A stretch of 64,000 nt of DNA, from assembly GCA_963819385.1 (NCBI GenBank), contig CAWFVV010000006.1:2480001-2544000 (forward strand). Direction: 5' to 3'. The number at the start of each line of letters is the position of its first letter. Position 1 is the first letter of the stretch. A program made the translations under genes and the position numbers. Below are positions 43,796-53,159 of the stretch, one piece after another. This stretch comes from JAVDCA01 sp963819385 (GTDB lineage: Bacteria; Pseudomonadota; Alphaproteobacteria; Rhizobiales; Xanthobacteraceae). The notes under the pieces were generated by a model that was not told where the DNA came from, searched no databases, and saw only the letters and a program-made list of their open reading frames with translations.

Positions 43796-44806
43796 CTACG
43801 CGCTCTTCTGCCGATTCTTCACGCTGTCGAACCAGGGGCAGACGCCGTTCATCACGTCGTGGTTGCCCTCGATCACCTGCACGGGCCGGCGCAGGCCGTC
43901 GCGCGCATTGGCGAGGCGCATGTCGCGCGCCTCGGCGCGCAGCTCGGGCGCGAGCCAAGCGCGGTCGTGGCCCCACAGGCTCGGCCCCTCCTTGCGCTCG
44001 CTCGGCTGCCAGTTCGCGATGTCGATGCTGCGCGCGCCCCAGCCGTACTCGACCATGAAGGCGGAGGGCGTCCAGGTGTAGAACGACGTGACCCAATCGC
44101 CGCAGTGGCGGCCGAGCGTCACCGCGAGCCGCCCGTCCTCGGCGCTCGCGAGATCGTAGCCCTGCCCGACGTCGTCGAGGCTGTAGAGCTCCAGCATCAT
44201 GTGATGCACCGCGTTCTTGCCGGTCGCCGCGAATGCGAGGGAATGGTGGCGCGGATTGACGTGGAAGAAATAGACCGGATAGGGCCGCAGGAAATAATCG
44301 CTCACCTTGAAGCCCAGCGTATCGCGGTAGAACGCCATCACGTCTTCGAAGCGCTCGACATGCAGCACCACATGGCCGAGCCCGAGCGCACCGGTGCGGA
44401 AGCCCGAGATGTTGCGTCCCGGCCGGAACGCCTCGCTCGCGACCTCGGCGCCGTGGAAGATCTCGACCCGGTTGCCGACCGGATCGTTGAGCACGATCAG
44501 GTCGGCGACGCGCCGCTCGTCGGCCAGCGCCCGCGAGCCGCGCGCGACCCGGATACCCTTGGCTTCCAAGTCACCCGCAAACGCGTCGAGCGCCGCTGCG
44601 TCCGCGACCTCCCAGCCGAAGAACTTGATGCCCTCGCCGCCGTCGGCGTCGATCACGATGCGCTGCTTGCGGTCGTCCATGCGGAACGCGAGGCTCGACC
44701 GGCTCTTGTCGACGAGCTGCAGCCCGAGCAGATCGCGGCCGTAGCCCGACCAGTCCTCCGTATCCTTGGCGCGAATGCCGACATAACCCAGGGCCTGCGG
44801 ATGCAT
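43796..44806 (-). CDS. Type I extradiol dioxygenase-like (VOC superfamily)
   Basis: 336 residues with two VOC halves. N-terminal ALGYVGIRAKDTEDWSGYGR, DLLGLQLVDKS; C-terminal catalytic half with the likely iron ligands: His in GALGLGHVVLHVERFEDVMA, His in KNAVHHMMLELYSLDDVGQG and Glu in FMVEYGWGARSIDI. This is the pattern of 2,3-dihydroxybiphenyl or catechol ring-cleavage enzymes. 14 bases upstream of the Bug protein gene in the same direction, so the two form a small catabolic unit. Substrate unknown. The 350 bases beyond its start (44807-45156) hold only a palindromic repeat. Confidence 0.85.
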   Translation of the reverse strand: MHPQALGYVGIRAKDTEDWSGYGRDLLGLQLVDKSRSSLAFRMDDRKQRIVIDADGGEGIKFFGWEVADAAALDAFAGDLEAKGIRVARGSRALADERRVADLIVLNDPVGNRVEIFHGAEVASEAFRPGRNISGFRTGALGLGHVVLHVERFEDVMAFYRDTLGFKVSDYFLRPYPVYFFHVNPRHHSLAFAATGKNAVHHMMLELYSLDDVGQGYDLASAEDGRLAVTLGRHCGDWVTSFYTWTPSAFMVEYGWGARSIDIANWQPSERKEGPSLWGHDRAWLAPELRAEARDMRLANARDGLRRPVQVIEGNHDVMNGVCPWFDSVKNRQKSA

Positions 44807-44842
44807 GGAAAGCCTCTCCGATGCGGAACGACCCGAAGTCTA

Positions 44843-44891
44843 GCGCATATCCGGGCGACGGGGGTACCGGATCGCCGACAAGGATATGCGC
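44843..44891. repeat. Palindromic element, GCGCATATC...GATATGCGC family (copy 3)
   Basis: GCGCATATCCGGGCGACGG pairs imperfectly with ATCGCCGACAAGGATATGCG plus C. The centre reads GGGTACCGG, where other copies have GGATACCGG or GGATGCCGG. Confidence 0.8.
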
Positions 44892-45156
44892 GTGACCCGA
44901 TAGGACGTGCCTCAGGCGAATGAAGCATGACCGGTATGCGCGGGCAGTCCGCCCGCCGTCGATTTCATCCCGGCGGGACACAGATTCCCGCGTTGTCGGC
45001 GACGTAAGCCTCGCTGCTTCGCGCTGATGCCGGATTACAATCAGGCGCAATACCTCCGCTTCGGCGAGATCATGACCAGCTTGATGACGTTTCGAAGAAA
45101 AGTAACTACGGTTTGGCATATGAGGCCACGGTGGCCTTCGGGAACGCGATCGCCGA

Positions 45157-46272
45157 ATGCGCCTCGTCTCCATCAATATCGCGGTGTTCGTCCTGCTCCT
45201 GCTGCTCGCGAACGTCGCTGCCGGCCTTTGGATCGACGTCACGGCGAATCCGCCTACCATGGACGGCGAACAGCGCGTGGCGACGCCCGCGTACACCGAC
45301 AAGGCCGGCGCCCGCAAATTCTTCCGCGATTTCTACCGGGTCAGGGCAGCCTTCAGTTCGTACGACGACATGCGCCGCGAGCCGTTGGCGAGCGAAACGA
45401 TCAACATCGGTGATGACGGATTGCGGGTGACGCCCGGACGACCTGCCAATCCGATGCGGGTCTTGAGCTTCTTCGGCGGCTCCACGATGTGGGGAACCGG
45501 CGTCGACGACGCGCACACGATTCCCGCCCTCGTGCAGCGGCGCTTTCCGGACGCCGAAGTCGTGAACTATGGGCAATCGGCATTCGTCTCCGCACAGAAC
45601 GTCGCCGCTCTCCTCAAGCGCATCTCGCTCGGCGCCCCGGTCGGGACCGTGGTGTTCTACGACGGGATCAATGATGTCTTGCACCTGTGCCAGCCACGCA
45701 TTCCGCTCGATGGCCACGCTTTCACCTATTTTCTCGAAAGAGCTGTCCGCCTCTACGGCGATCGGGAGCTTGGACTCTCGGAGCGCGCGTGGACCGCGAC
45801 GCTGGGGAACCTGGTTGCCGTGGCGCGGCGGGTGGCCGGCGCGGAGGTCAGGCAGACCGCCGATCTGAACGAGATCGGCGGCTCGCGATGCTCCGACCCG
45901 GCGGCCGTCGATGCGATTGCGGACATCCTCTGGCGCAATTGGCTTTCTGCCAAGACGCTCGTGGAGGCGAACGGCGGGCGGTTTATTGCCGTGCTGCAAC
46001 CGGTCTCAATGGTGGGAAGACCGCGTCGCGAGTACCTTGCCGCGCAGCCCGTGTGGGATCCGCGCTACCAAGAGGCCTATCAGCGCATCCGCTCGCACAT
46101 CAAGGCCGAGGGCCAGGGATGGGCCTACGATTTCAGCGCCGCCTTCGACGGGAACGACGCGCTGTATATCGATTTGTTTCATGTCTCTGCCCGCGGCAAC
46201 GAGATCATCGCCCAACGCATGGCTGAAATCCTCGCGCAACGACCACAGAGCCAGCTGCGAAGGGAACAATGA
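45157..46272 (+). CDS. SGNH/GDSL-type hydrolase, membrane-anchored or exported
   Basis: 371 residues. One N-terminal membrane segment (SINIAVFVLLLLLANVAAGL) faces the rest outward. The hydrolase motifs are LSFFGGSTMWGTGV (Ser near 109), VVNYGQSAFVSAQN (Gly block), VVFYDGINDVLHLC (Asn block) and DLFHVSARGNEIIAQRMAEI (Asp-x-x-His near 338-341). Such enzymes remove or transfer acyl groups on glycans or lipids. Overlaps the glycosyltransferase/sulfotransferase gene by four bases, so both probably act on one surface molecule. Confidence 0.82.
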   Translation: MRLVSINIAVFVLLLLLANVAAGLWIDVTANPPTMDGEQRVATPAYTDKAGARKFFRDFYRVRAAFSSYDDMRREPLASETINIGDDGLRVTPGRPANPMRVLSFFGGSTMWGTGVDDAHTIPALVQRRFPDAEVVNYGQSAFVSAQNVAALLKRISLGAPVGTVVFYDGINDVLHLCQPRIPLDGHAFTYFLERAVRLYGDRELGLSERAWTATLGNLVAVARRVAGAEVRQTADLNEIGGSRCSDPAAVDAIADILWRNWLSAKTLVEANGGRFIAVLQPVSMVGRPRREYLAAQPVWDPRYQEAYQRIRSHIKAEGQGWAYDFSAAFDGNDALYIDLFHVSARGNEIIAQRMAEILAQRPQSQLRREQ

Positions 46273-48056
46273 AGCGAGCGATCATCTGGTTCTGCTGGGG
46301 CACGCGCTTTGTCGAAGAAGCGATCGCCAGCGCGCGCAGCACGGCGGCCATCGAGGCCGACCGGTTTCTCATCACCGACGCGGAAGGCGCCGCCGCCGCC
46401 GCCAAGGATATGACCGAGTTCACGTCGATCATCCCGATCGAGCTTTTATACCGCAACAATCTGGACAAATCGCGCCTGATCGATGTGCTGCCGGCAGGAT
46501 ATGAAACATTCCTCTTTCTCGACACCGATACCCGTATTGTCGGCGATGTGAGCCTCGGCTTCGCCAAGGCGCAACGTCATGGCATCGCGATGGCGCCGGC
46601 GGCGAACTACAACCTCGCCGAATTCTTCGGCTTCGGCGAGGTCATGACCCAGCTCGGCACCGAGCCTGCCGACCAGCTCATGTACAACTCGGGCGTCATT
46701 TTCTTCCAGCTCACGCCGATGGTCCGGCGCGTGCTCGAACGCTGGCGGGATCTCTGCAAGGAAGTCGGCGCCAAGCTCGGCTTTGTGCGCGATCAACCCT
46801 TCCTGACGCTGGCGATGGACCAACTCGACTTCGTTCCCTATGCGCTTTCGCCGCTCTACAACTATCGCAGTCTCGGCGAATACGCGGTCGGCAACATTCG
46901 CCTGTGGCACTCGCATTTCGCGCCGCCAAGCGACGTGAATGTCTTCGCCGATGCCTGGCCGGCCCGCCGTTTCAACGACGGGAAACGGTTGCCCTCCGAC
47001 GCCGACACGCCGCCGCAGCCGCCGCAGGGCATGTTGCGGCTGACGCTCGATCAATTCATGCAGCGACAGACGAACGCCACGGCGCGATCGATCGCGGCCG
47101 ACGCGATCGATCTTCAACGCACGCGCGGGAGCCGCGCCGCCAATGATTTCCTGATAGGGCGCCTCGGAATCCACGGCTCGCCCGACAACAATGAGCCCTA
47201 CTTCGCGGAAGCGCTTCATTTCCACCTCGGGCTCCTGTACGCGCACGCCCAGGATCCGGAGCGCATGGCAACGCATCTGCGTCTGTCCTGCAGCATGCCG
47301 ACCGGCGACGACGACGAGCTGTTTTCCGATCACCTCAACATGGCCCGCGTGCTTCGCCTTCGCCAGACCGCCGCCGTCAAGCGCGGCATTCCGCCGATCC
47401 TGATCGCCTGCATGCCGCGCTCCGCCAGCGCCACGCTCACGCATACGCTCGGACGCGCGCTTGACTGTCCCGTGATGCATCTGAGTGCCGGTCAATTCCC
47501 CGGCTACTTCCTGGTGCCGTCCTGGCTCGACATGTTCCTCGAAGGCGGCGCGATCACCCAGGACCATTTTGCGGCGAACGAGTTCAATCTCGGCGTCCTG
47601 GGCGACCGAGGCCCGCTCGACCTGTTCGTCCTTGCCCGCGATCCGCGCGCCGCAGCCCGGTCGCAAGTGCACTTCCTCGCCCGCGACGAGAGCGGGCTGG
47701 ACCAGCCCCTGAGCGAGCGCATCGCGCACGAATGCACGGCCCATTTCATTCCCTGGCTGCAGAACTGGATCGATTGCGCCAACAGGCCGGATCTACCGCA
47801 CCGCATCCATTGGCTGACCTATGGTGAGGTCTGCGCAAGCCCGGCGGCCGTACTGCGCCGCATCAGCGGCGTGTTGTCCGACCGTCACCACCGGATGTGT
47901 CGGTACCTCGCCTGCCAGTCCCTCGAGGAGGTGCGGATCCACTTCGAGACCGGAAACGACACGGCCTGGCGCGGCGACGTCGACACCGAGACGCGCGAGC
48001 GCCTCTGGGCGGCTTGCACGCCGGACATCCGGTCGTTGCTCGACCTCGAGCCGTAG
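46269..48056 (+). CDS. Glycosyltransferase-like/sulfotransferase fusion
   Basis: 595 residues with two domains. Residues 1-240 look like a GT-A nucleotide-sugar transferase: AIIWFCWGTRFVEEAIASAR, YETFLFLDTDTRIVGDVSLG with a DxD motif near 85-89, and LMYNSGVIFFQLTPMVRRVL. From about residue 375 a sulfotransferase-like part starts with ILIACMPRSASATLTHTLGR, a 5'-phosphosulfate-binding-type loop, and later LDLFVLARDPRAAARSQVHF. In between lies a helical linker region that recalls tetratricopeptide-like repeats (EALHFHLGLLYAHAQDPERM). It may add and sulfate a sugar on a surface glycan or lipid; both activities are inferred from motifs. Confidence 0.75.
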   Translation: MKRAIIWFCWGTRFVEEAIASARSTAAIEADRFLITDAEGAAAAAKDMTEFTSIIPIELLYRNNLDKSRLIDVLPAGYETFLFLDTDTRIVGDVSLGFAKAQRHGIAMAPAANYNLAEFFGFGEVMTQLGTEPADQLMYNSGVIFFQLTPMVRRVLERWRDLCKEVGAKLGFVRDQPFLTLAMDQLDFVPYALSPLYNYRSLGEYAVGNIRLWHSHFAPPSDVNVFADAWPARRFNDGKRLPSDADTPPQPPQGMLRLTLDQFMQRQTNATARSIAADAIDLQRTRGSRAANDFLIGRLGIHGSPDNNEPYFAEALHFHLGLLYAHAQDPERMATHLRLSCSMPTGDDDELFSDHLNMARVLRLRQTAAVKRGIPPILIACMPRSASATLTHTLGRALDCPVMHLSAGQFPGYFLVPSWLDMFLEGGAITQDHFAANEFNLGVLGDRGPLDLFVLARDPRAAARSQVHFLARDESGLDQPLSERIAHECTAHFIPWLQNWIDCANRPDLPHRIHWLTYGEVCASPAAVLRRISGVLSDRHHRMCRYLACQSLEEVRIHFETGNDTAWRGDVDTETRERLWAACTPDIRSLLDLEP

Positions 48057-48303
48057 CGGCGCGACCCGGGTGCGGCGGCAAAGCTTATCGTTCTCCACCG
48101 TTCATGGTCTGGACTCTTTTGGCCGAGTCGCCATGCGGGTAAATTGGAGCGATTCGCGGGCCGGAGGTTGCATGGGATGGCCCGTGCGTTCACGCTTTCA
48201 ATCCGTGTCGGTTCCGCGATGTATGGTTCGGTCCTCGACCTCGGCCGAACGGTTGCGGATTCGTGGTCTCGGCAGCGGTGCCGGGCCGATCAGGGGCTAC
48301 GGA

Positions 48304-50832
48304 ATGCCGGAGACGATCCGGGCGACGGGCGGGAGCCTCAACGCCCGACGGCGAATAAATCGATTCCGCATTGCGGCCGCCGGCGCCCTGTTTCCGGTGA
48401 CGACCGCGGCCGCCGCGCAGGGCGCCGGTCAAGCTTCCGACGGCTGGCCCTGGCCGTTGAATGCACCCTATCTCGCGGCCTTTGCGCGGCTCGAACAGCA
48501 TGAGATCGCCGCACTGGCGCTGATCCTCGGCGTCGTCTTCTTCGCGGTCTTCACCGCCATCCTGCTGGTGCGCACGCGCGCGCGCGCCGCCGCCAACGCG
48601 ACGGCGGCGCGCGAAGCCGTCGCGGCGCTGAAGGCCCAGGTCGACCAGCTCACCGGCCTCCTGCTGTCCGAGCCGCAGGTGCTCGTCTCCTGGCCGGCGG
48701 CGGGCGACGAGCCGCAGATCCTCGGCGAGGCGCTGGCGATCACCGGCAACGCCGATCCCGGCCGTGTGCTCGCCTTCGGCGCATGGCTCGCGCCCGACGA
48801 CGCCCAGGCGATGACGCGCGCGGTCGAGAGCCTGCGCGCGGAGGGCGAGAGCTTCAGCCGCTCGCTCACCAACGTGGCGGGACGACAGGTCGAGGCGGAA
48901 GGCCGCGCCATCGCGGGACGCGCCGTGATGAAGCTGCGCGACGTGAGCGGGGTCGAGCGCAAGCTCACAGAGGTCAAGGCCGCGCACGCGGCGCTCAGGA
49001 GCGAGGCCGACGCGCTGCGCGCCCTGATCGAGGCGCTGCCGTCGCCGGCCTGGCTGCGTGACAAGTCCGGCAGGCTCGCCTACGTCAACGCCGCCTATGC
49101 GCGCGCCGTCGAGGCGGCGGACGGCGCGAGCGCGGCCGCACAAGGGATCGAGCTGATCGATCGCGCGGGGCGCGCCGAGATCGACCGCGCCGCGGCCGCG
49201 GGCGGAGCAAGGCTGCGGCTGCCCGCGATCATGGCCGGCAAGTGCCGCGGCCTCGACGTGATCGAGGTGCCGACCGCGCACGGCCGCGCCGGCTTCGGCC
49301 TCGACGCCAGCGAGGTCGACGGGCTGCGGCGCGAGGTCGGCCGGCTCGCCGAGGCGCACCGCCGCACGCTCGACCAGCTTGCGACCGGCGTCGCGACCTT
49401 CGGGGTCGACCAGCGGCTCGCCTTCTACAACGCCGCCTATCTCACGCTGTGGGACGTCGACGCCGCCTTCCTCGACCAGCGGCCGACCGATTCGGAGCTG
49501 CTCGACCGGCTGCGCAGCGAGCGCAAGCTGCCCGAGCAGCGCGACTTCAAGCAGTGGAAGACGGAGCTGCACGGCGCCTACCAGGCGGGCGAGGCGCAGG
49601 CCCATGTCTGGCACCTGCCGGACGGCCGCACGCTGCGCGTCATCGCGACGCCGCAGGAAGAAGGCGGCGTCACGTACCTGTTCAACGACGTCACCGAGCG
49701 GCTCGACCTCGAGCGCCGCTTCGACGCGCTGATCAACGTGCAGGGCGAGACGCTCGACAACCTCGCCGAGGCCCTCGCGGTGTTCGGCAGCGACGGCCGC
49801 GTCCGCCTGTTCAACCCGGCCTTCACCCGCATGTGGCGGATCGATCCGGCCGCGCTGCGCGAGCACCCGCATATCGAGGCGGTGATCGCGCTCTGCCGCC
49901 CGCTGCACAACGACGACGTCACCTGGCAGAAGCTGCGCACCGCCGTCACGGCGCTCGACCGGCGCGATCCGGTCGCGCTGCGCATCGAGCGCAGCGACCA
50001 CACGGTCGCGGACTGCAGCACGGTGCCGCTGCCGGACGGCGGCACGCTGATCGCGTTCCAGGACGTCACCGCCTCGGTCAATGTCGAGCGCGCGCTGCGC
50101 GAGGGCAACGAGGCGCTGCTCGCGGCGGATCGGCTGAAGGTCAAATTCGTGCGCCACGTGTCGTACGAACTGCGCTCGCCGCTCACCAACATCATCGGCT
50201 TCGCCGAGATGCTGAGCGAGGCGGGCACCGGCGCGCTCAACGAGCGCCAGCGCGAATATGTCGACCACATCACGGGCTCGACCGACGCCCTGCTCGCCCT
50301 CATCAATGACATTCTCGACCTCGCGACCATCGACGCGGGCGCCATGAACCTCGATCTCGGTGTGGTCGACATCCACAGGACCATGGCGGCCTCCGCCGAA
50401 GGCCTGCGGGACCGTCTCGCCAAGGACGACATCACGCTCGACGTGCGCGCCGTCGCCGAGATCGGCAGCTTCACGGCGGACGAGCGCCGGGTGCGCCAGG
50501 TCCTGTTCAACCTGCTCTCCAACGCCGTGGGCTTCTCGCCGCCCGGCTCCGCCGTGACGTTGTCGGCGGAGCGCACCGATAGGTCGATCGTATTCTCGGT
50601 GACCGATCGCGGCCCCGGCATCCCGCCCGACATGCTCGACAAGGTGTTCGACTGGTTCGAGACCAACACGCTAGGCTCACGCCACCGCGGCCCCGGCCTC
50701 GGGCTCTCCCTGGTGCGCTCCTTCGTCGAGCTGCATGGCGGCCACGTCGACATCAATTCCGCGGTCGGCCGCGGCACGACCGTGGTCTGCGTCTTCCCGC
50801 TCGGGCAAGCGGTCCGGCGCACTGCCGCCTAG
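48304..50832 (+). CDS. divL: Cell-cycle pseudo-histidine kinase DivL
   Basis: 842 residues. N-terminal membrane helix (IAALALILGVVFFAVFTAIL, about 68-90), then three or four PAS-like domains (ALIEALPSPAWLRDKSGRLA, LDQLATGVATFGVDQRLAFY, LDNLAEALAVFGSDGRVRLF) and a kinase core. The phospho-acceptor box reads VKFVRHVSYELRSPLTNIIG: Tyr621 replaces the usual His, as in Caulobacter DivL (HVSYELRTPLT). The ATP lid motifs are kept (FNLLSNAVGFSPPG, RGPGIP, GPGLGLSLV). DivL acts with DivK and CckA in cell-cycle control. ATG 48304 is my start; the frame is open upstream without conserved sequence. Followed by tsaE as in many alphaproteobacteria. Confidence 0.88.
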   Translation: MPETIRATGGSLNARRRINRFRIAAAGALFPVTTAAAAQGAGQASDGWPWPLNAPYLAAFARLEQHEIAALALILGVVFFAVFTAILLVRTRARAAANATAAREAVAALKAQVDQLTGLLLSEPQVLVSWPAAGDEPQILGEALAITGNADPGRVLAFGAWLAPDDAQAMTRAVESLRAEGESFSRSLTNVAGRQVEAEGRAIAGRAVMKLRDVSGVERKLTEVKAAHAALRSEADALRALIEALPSPAWLRDKSGRLAYVNAAYARAVEAADGASAAAQGIELIDRAGRAEIDRAAAAGGARLRLPAIMAGKCRGLDVIEVPTAHGRAGFGLDASEVDGLRREVGRLAEAHRRTLDQLATGVATFGVDQRLAFYNAAYLTLWDVDAAFLDQRPTDSELLDRLRSERKLPEQRDFKQWKTELHGAYQAGEAQAHVWHLPDGRTLRVIATPQEEGGVTYLFNDVTERLDLERRFDALINVQGETLDNLAEALAVFGSDGRVRLFNPAFTRMWRIDPAALREHPHIEAVIALCRPLHNDDVTWQKLRTAVTALDRRDPVALRIERSDHTVADCSTVPLPDGGTLIAFQDVTASVNVERALREGNEALLAADRLKVKFVRHVSYELRSPLTNIIGFAEMLSEAGTGALNERQREYVDHITGSTDALLALINDILDLATIDAGAMNLDLGVVDIHRTMAASAEGLRDRLAKDDITLDVRAVAEIGSFTADERRVRQVLFNLLSNAVGFSPPGSAVTLSAERTDRSIVFSVTDRGPGIPPDMLDKVFDWFETNTLGSRHRGPGLGLSLVRSFVELHGGHVDINSAVGRGTTVVCVFPLGQAVRRTAA

Positions 50833-50845
50833 CAAAGGGCGCGAA

Positions 50846-50924
50846 CAGGGCGTGGCGAATAGCGCAATAGCGAATGGTGATGGACCATTCGCCGTTCGCT
50901 ACTCGCCATTCGCCTTTCATAAGG
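50846..50924. repeat. Hairpin-rich repeat between divL and tsaE
   Basis: GCGAATGGT-GATGG-ACCATTCGC forms a perfect 9-bp stem, flanked by GTGGCGAATAGCG and CGCTACTCGCCAT arms. No T-run. It may end or stabilise the divL transcript. Next to it (50925-50975) lies a degraded relative of the GTACCGGTTTTC palindromes. Confidence 0.7.
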
Positions 50925-50994
50925 GTCGCCTTTTCGGCGAAAAACCGGTACCCAGTTTTCGCAAACAACTCCGTGGACCGATCTCGATCGCAAA

Positions 50995-52527
50995 ATGCTT
51001 CCGACCACGTCCGGCGGCTCTAGTCATACGGTGGTGCTGCCGAACGAGGAGGCGCTGCACCGGCTCGTGCAGGACATCGCCATCGTGCTCGAGCCGGGCG
51101 ATCTGATCACGCTGTCGGGCGACCTCGGCGCCGGCAAGACCACCTTGGCGCGCGCGCTCATCCGCCATCTCGCGGGCGATCCGACCGTCGAGGTGCCGAG
51201 CCCGACCTTCACGCTCATGCAGACCTATGACCTGCCGCGCTTCGGGCTCGTGCACGCCGACCTCTATCGCGTGACGGGTTCGAGCGAGCTCGCCGAGCTC
51301 GGCTTCGAGGACCTGCCTCCCGGCGCCGTCATCCTGCTCGAATGGCCGGACCGCGCCGCCGGCTTCCTGCCGCCCGACCGCCTCGACATCGCGATGACGC
51401 TCGCGCCGCAGCTCGGGCCGGAGCACCGCAATGTGCACATCGCCGGCTATGGCTCGTTCGCGCCGCGCGCCGAGCGGCTCGCTGCCGTGCGCGACTTCCT
51501 CGACCGATCGGACTTCGGCGAGGCCGAGCGCGAGCGCATCGCCGGCGATGCCTCGGCGCGCTCCTACGAGCGGCTGACCCTCGGCGACCGGCGCGTCATC
51601 CTGATGAACTCGCCGCGCCGTCCGGACGGGCCGCCGGTGCGCAACGGGCGCCCCTACAGCGCCATCGCGCATCTCGCCGAGGACGTGAAGCCGTTCGTCG
51701 CGCTCGCCAAGGGCCTGCACGAGCGAGGCTTCTCGGCGCCGCAGATCCATGCCGCCGATCTGGAGGAAGGCTTCCTGATCCTCGAGGACCTCGGCGGCGA
51801 CGGCGTCACCGAAGGCGATCCGCCGGCGCCGATCGGGTACCGCTACCAGACCGCGGTCGACGCGCTGATCGCGCTGCACAAGCTCTCGCTCCCCGACACG
51901 CTGCCGGTCGAGCCGCCGATCGAGCACCACGTTCCGGCCTACGATCTCGACGCCCTGCTGATCGAGGTCGAGCTCCTGATCGACTGGTACCTGCCCTATC
52001 GCGGCGCGCCGCTCGCCGCCGCCGGGCGCGAGACCTATCTGGCGCTGTGGCGCGAGGCGCTCGACCCGGTGCTCGACGTCGAGCGCACCTGGGTCATGCG
52101 CGACTTCCATTCGCCGAACCTGCTGTGGCTGCCCGACCGCGCCGGCATCAAGCGACTCGGCCTGCTCGATTTCCAGGACGCCCTCATGGGTCCGGCGGCT
52201 TACGACCTTGCGTCGCTCCTGCAGGACGCGCGCATCGACGTGCCCGAGGACATGGAGGTCGAGCTGCTCGGCCGCTACGCGCGGGCGCGGCGGGCGGCCG
52301 ACGCGGCGTTCGACGTCGCGGGATTCGTGCAGGTCTATTCCACCCTCGCGGCCCAGCGCGCCTCCAAGATCCTCGGCATCTTCGCCCGCCTCGACCGGCG
52401 CGATGGCAAGCCGCAATACCTGCGCCACCTGCCGCGGGTATGGGACTATCTGCGGCGCTCGCTCGCGCACGCGGCCCTCGCGCCGTTGGAAGCTTGGTAC
52501 CATGTCAACGTTCCGCCCCCGGAATGA
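50995..52527 (+). CDS. tsaE: TsaE fused to an AmgK-like sugar kinase
   Basis: 510 residues. Residues 1-155 are TsaE, the ATPase of the tRNA t6A37 system: GDLITLSGDLGAGKTTLARA (Walker A), VPSPTFTLMQTYDLP, LVHADLYRVTGSSELAELGF and ILLEWPDRA. Residues 160-510 are an aminoglycoside-phosphotransferase fold: MNSPRRPDG, FLILEDLGGDGVTEGDPP, WVMRDFHSPNLLWLP (catalytic Asp) and RLGLLDFQDALMGPAAYDLA. With the MurU-type gene 630 bases downstream, the second half is probably AmgK, the MurNAc/GlcNAc anomeric kinase of peptidoglycan recycling. The fusion itself is known in Hyphomicrobiales. Confidence 0.9.
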   Translation: MLPTTSGGSSHTVVLPNEEALHRLVQDIAIVLEPGDLITLSGDLGAGKTTLARALIRHLAGDPTVEVPSPTFTLMQTYDLPRFGLVHADLYRVTGSSELAELGFEDLPPGAVILLEWPDRAAGFLPPDRLDIAMTLAPQLGPEHRNVHIAGYGSFAPRAERLAAVRDFLDRSDFGEAERERIAGDASARSYERLTLGDRRVILMNSPRRPDGPPVRNGRPYSAIAHLAEDVKPFVALAKGLHERGFSAPQIHAADLEEGFLILEDLGGDGVTEGDPPAPIGYRYQTAVDALIALHKLSLPDTLPVEPPIEHHVPAYDLDALLIEVELLIDWYLPYRGAPLAAAGRETYLALWREALDPVLDVERTWVMRDFHSPNLLWLPDRAGIKRLGLLDFQDALMGPAAYDLASLLQDARIDVPEDMEVELLGRYARARRAADAAFDVAGFVQVYSTLAAQRASKILGIFARLDRRDGKPQYLRHLPRVWDYLRRSLAHAALAPLEAWYHVNVPPPE

Positions 52528-52676
52528 GCTTCGCCGCCCGGGAGGCCTCCCCGGAGTGCGATTTGACGGCCTCCGGGCGGAATTCCCCACCTTTGGCCGC
52601 CCTACCCGGTAATCGCTTGTTGAGGACTGCGGCCTAGATTGCGGAGGACGGACCGGGCCGAACGGAGGCCGCCGCA

Positions 52677-53024
52677 ATGACCGAACGCAGGAATTTCGAC
52701 CGCGTCCAGCTAGGTCGGGGCTATACGGCCAGGATCATGGCGATCGACGGCACCTGGCAGCGCGAGTGCCGCATCGGCGACGTCTCCGAGACCGGCGCCA
52801 AGCTGACCATTCGGGGATCGGTCAGCGGGATCGACATCCGCGAGTTCTTCCTCGTGCTGTCGGCGACCGGCAACGCGCACCGGCGCTGCGAGCGCATCTG
52901 GCTCCAGGGCGACGAGATCGGCGTCCGCTTTCTGCGCGATCAACCGACCCACGGATCGCGGCGCAAGCGGGCACAGGCGGATTCGCGTCATGCGGAGCCG
53001 CACGATGCCGGCCGGAACAGCTGA
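52677..53024 (+). CDS. PilZ-domain protein
   Basis: 115 residues. The c-di-GMP-binding motifs are visible: an Arg-rich start ERRNFDRVQLG (RxxxR) and CRIGDVSETGAKLTI (D-x-S-x-x-G), followed by a beta-barrel pattern (REFFLVLSATGNAHRRCERI, GDEIGVRFL). Probably a stand-alone c-di-GMP receptor. A clear GGAGG ribosome site lies nine bases before ATG 52677. It sits between the tsaE/amgK and murU genes; its target is unknown. Confidence 0.87.
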   Translation: MTERRNFDRVQLGRGYTARIMAIDGTWQRECRIGDVSETGAKLTIRGSVSGIDIREFFLVLSATGNAHRRCERIWLQGDEIGVRFLRDQPTHGSRRKRAQADSRHAEPHDAGRNS

Positions 53025-53159
53025 GCTTGGGATGGCGGTACATCGTTAGGCCTCACGGTCCACATTCAATCAGCCGTCCTTTGTCATCTTTGCGTCGATA
53101 CCCGGCCTTATGATTCGCGTCGCAAGCGTTCGGACTTGTGAATTGACCGCGAGGACTTG

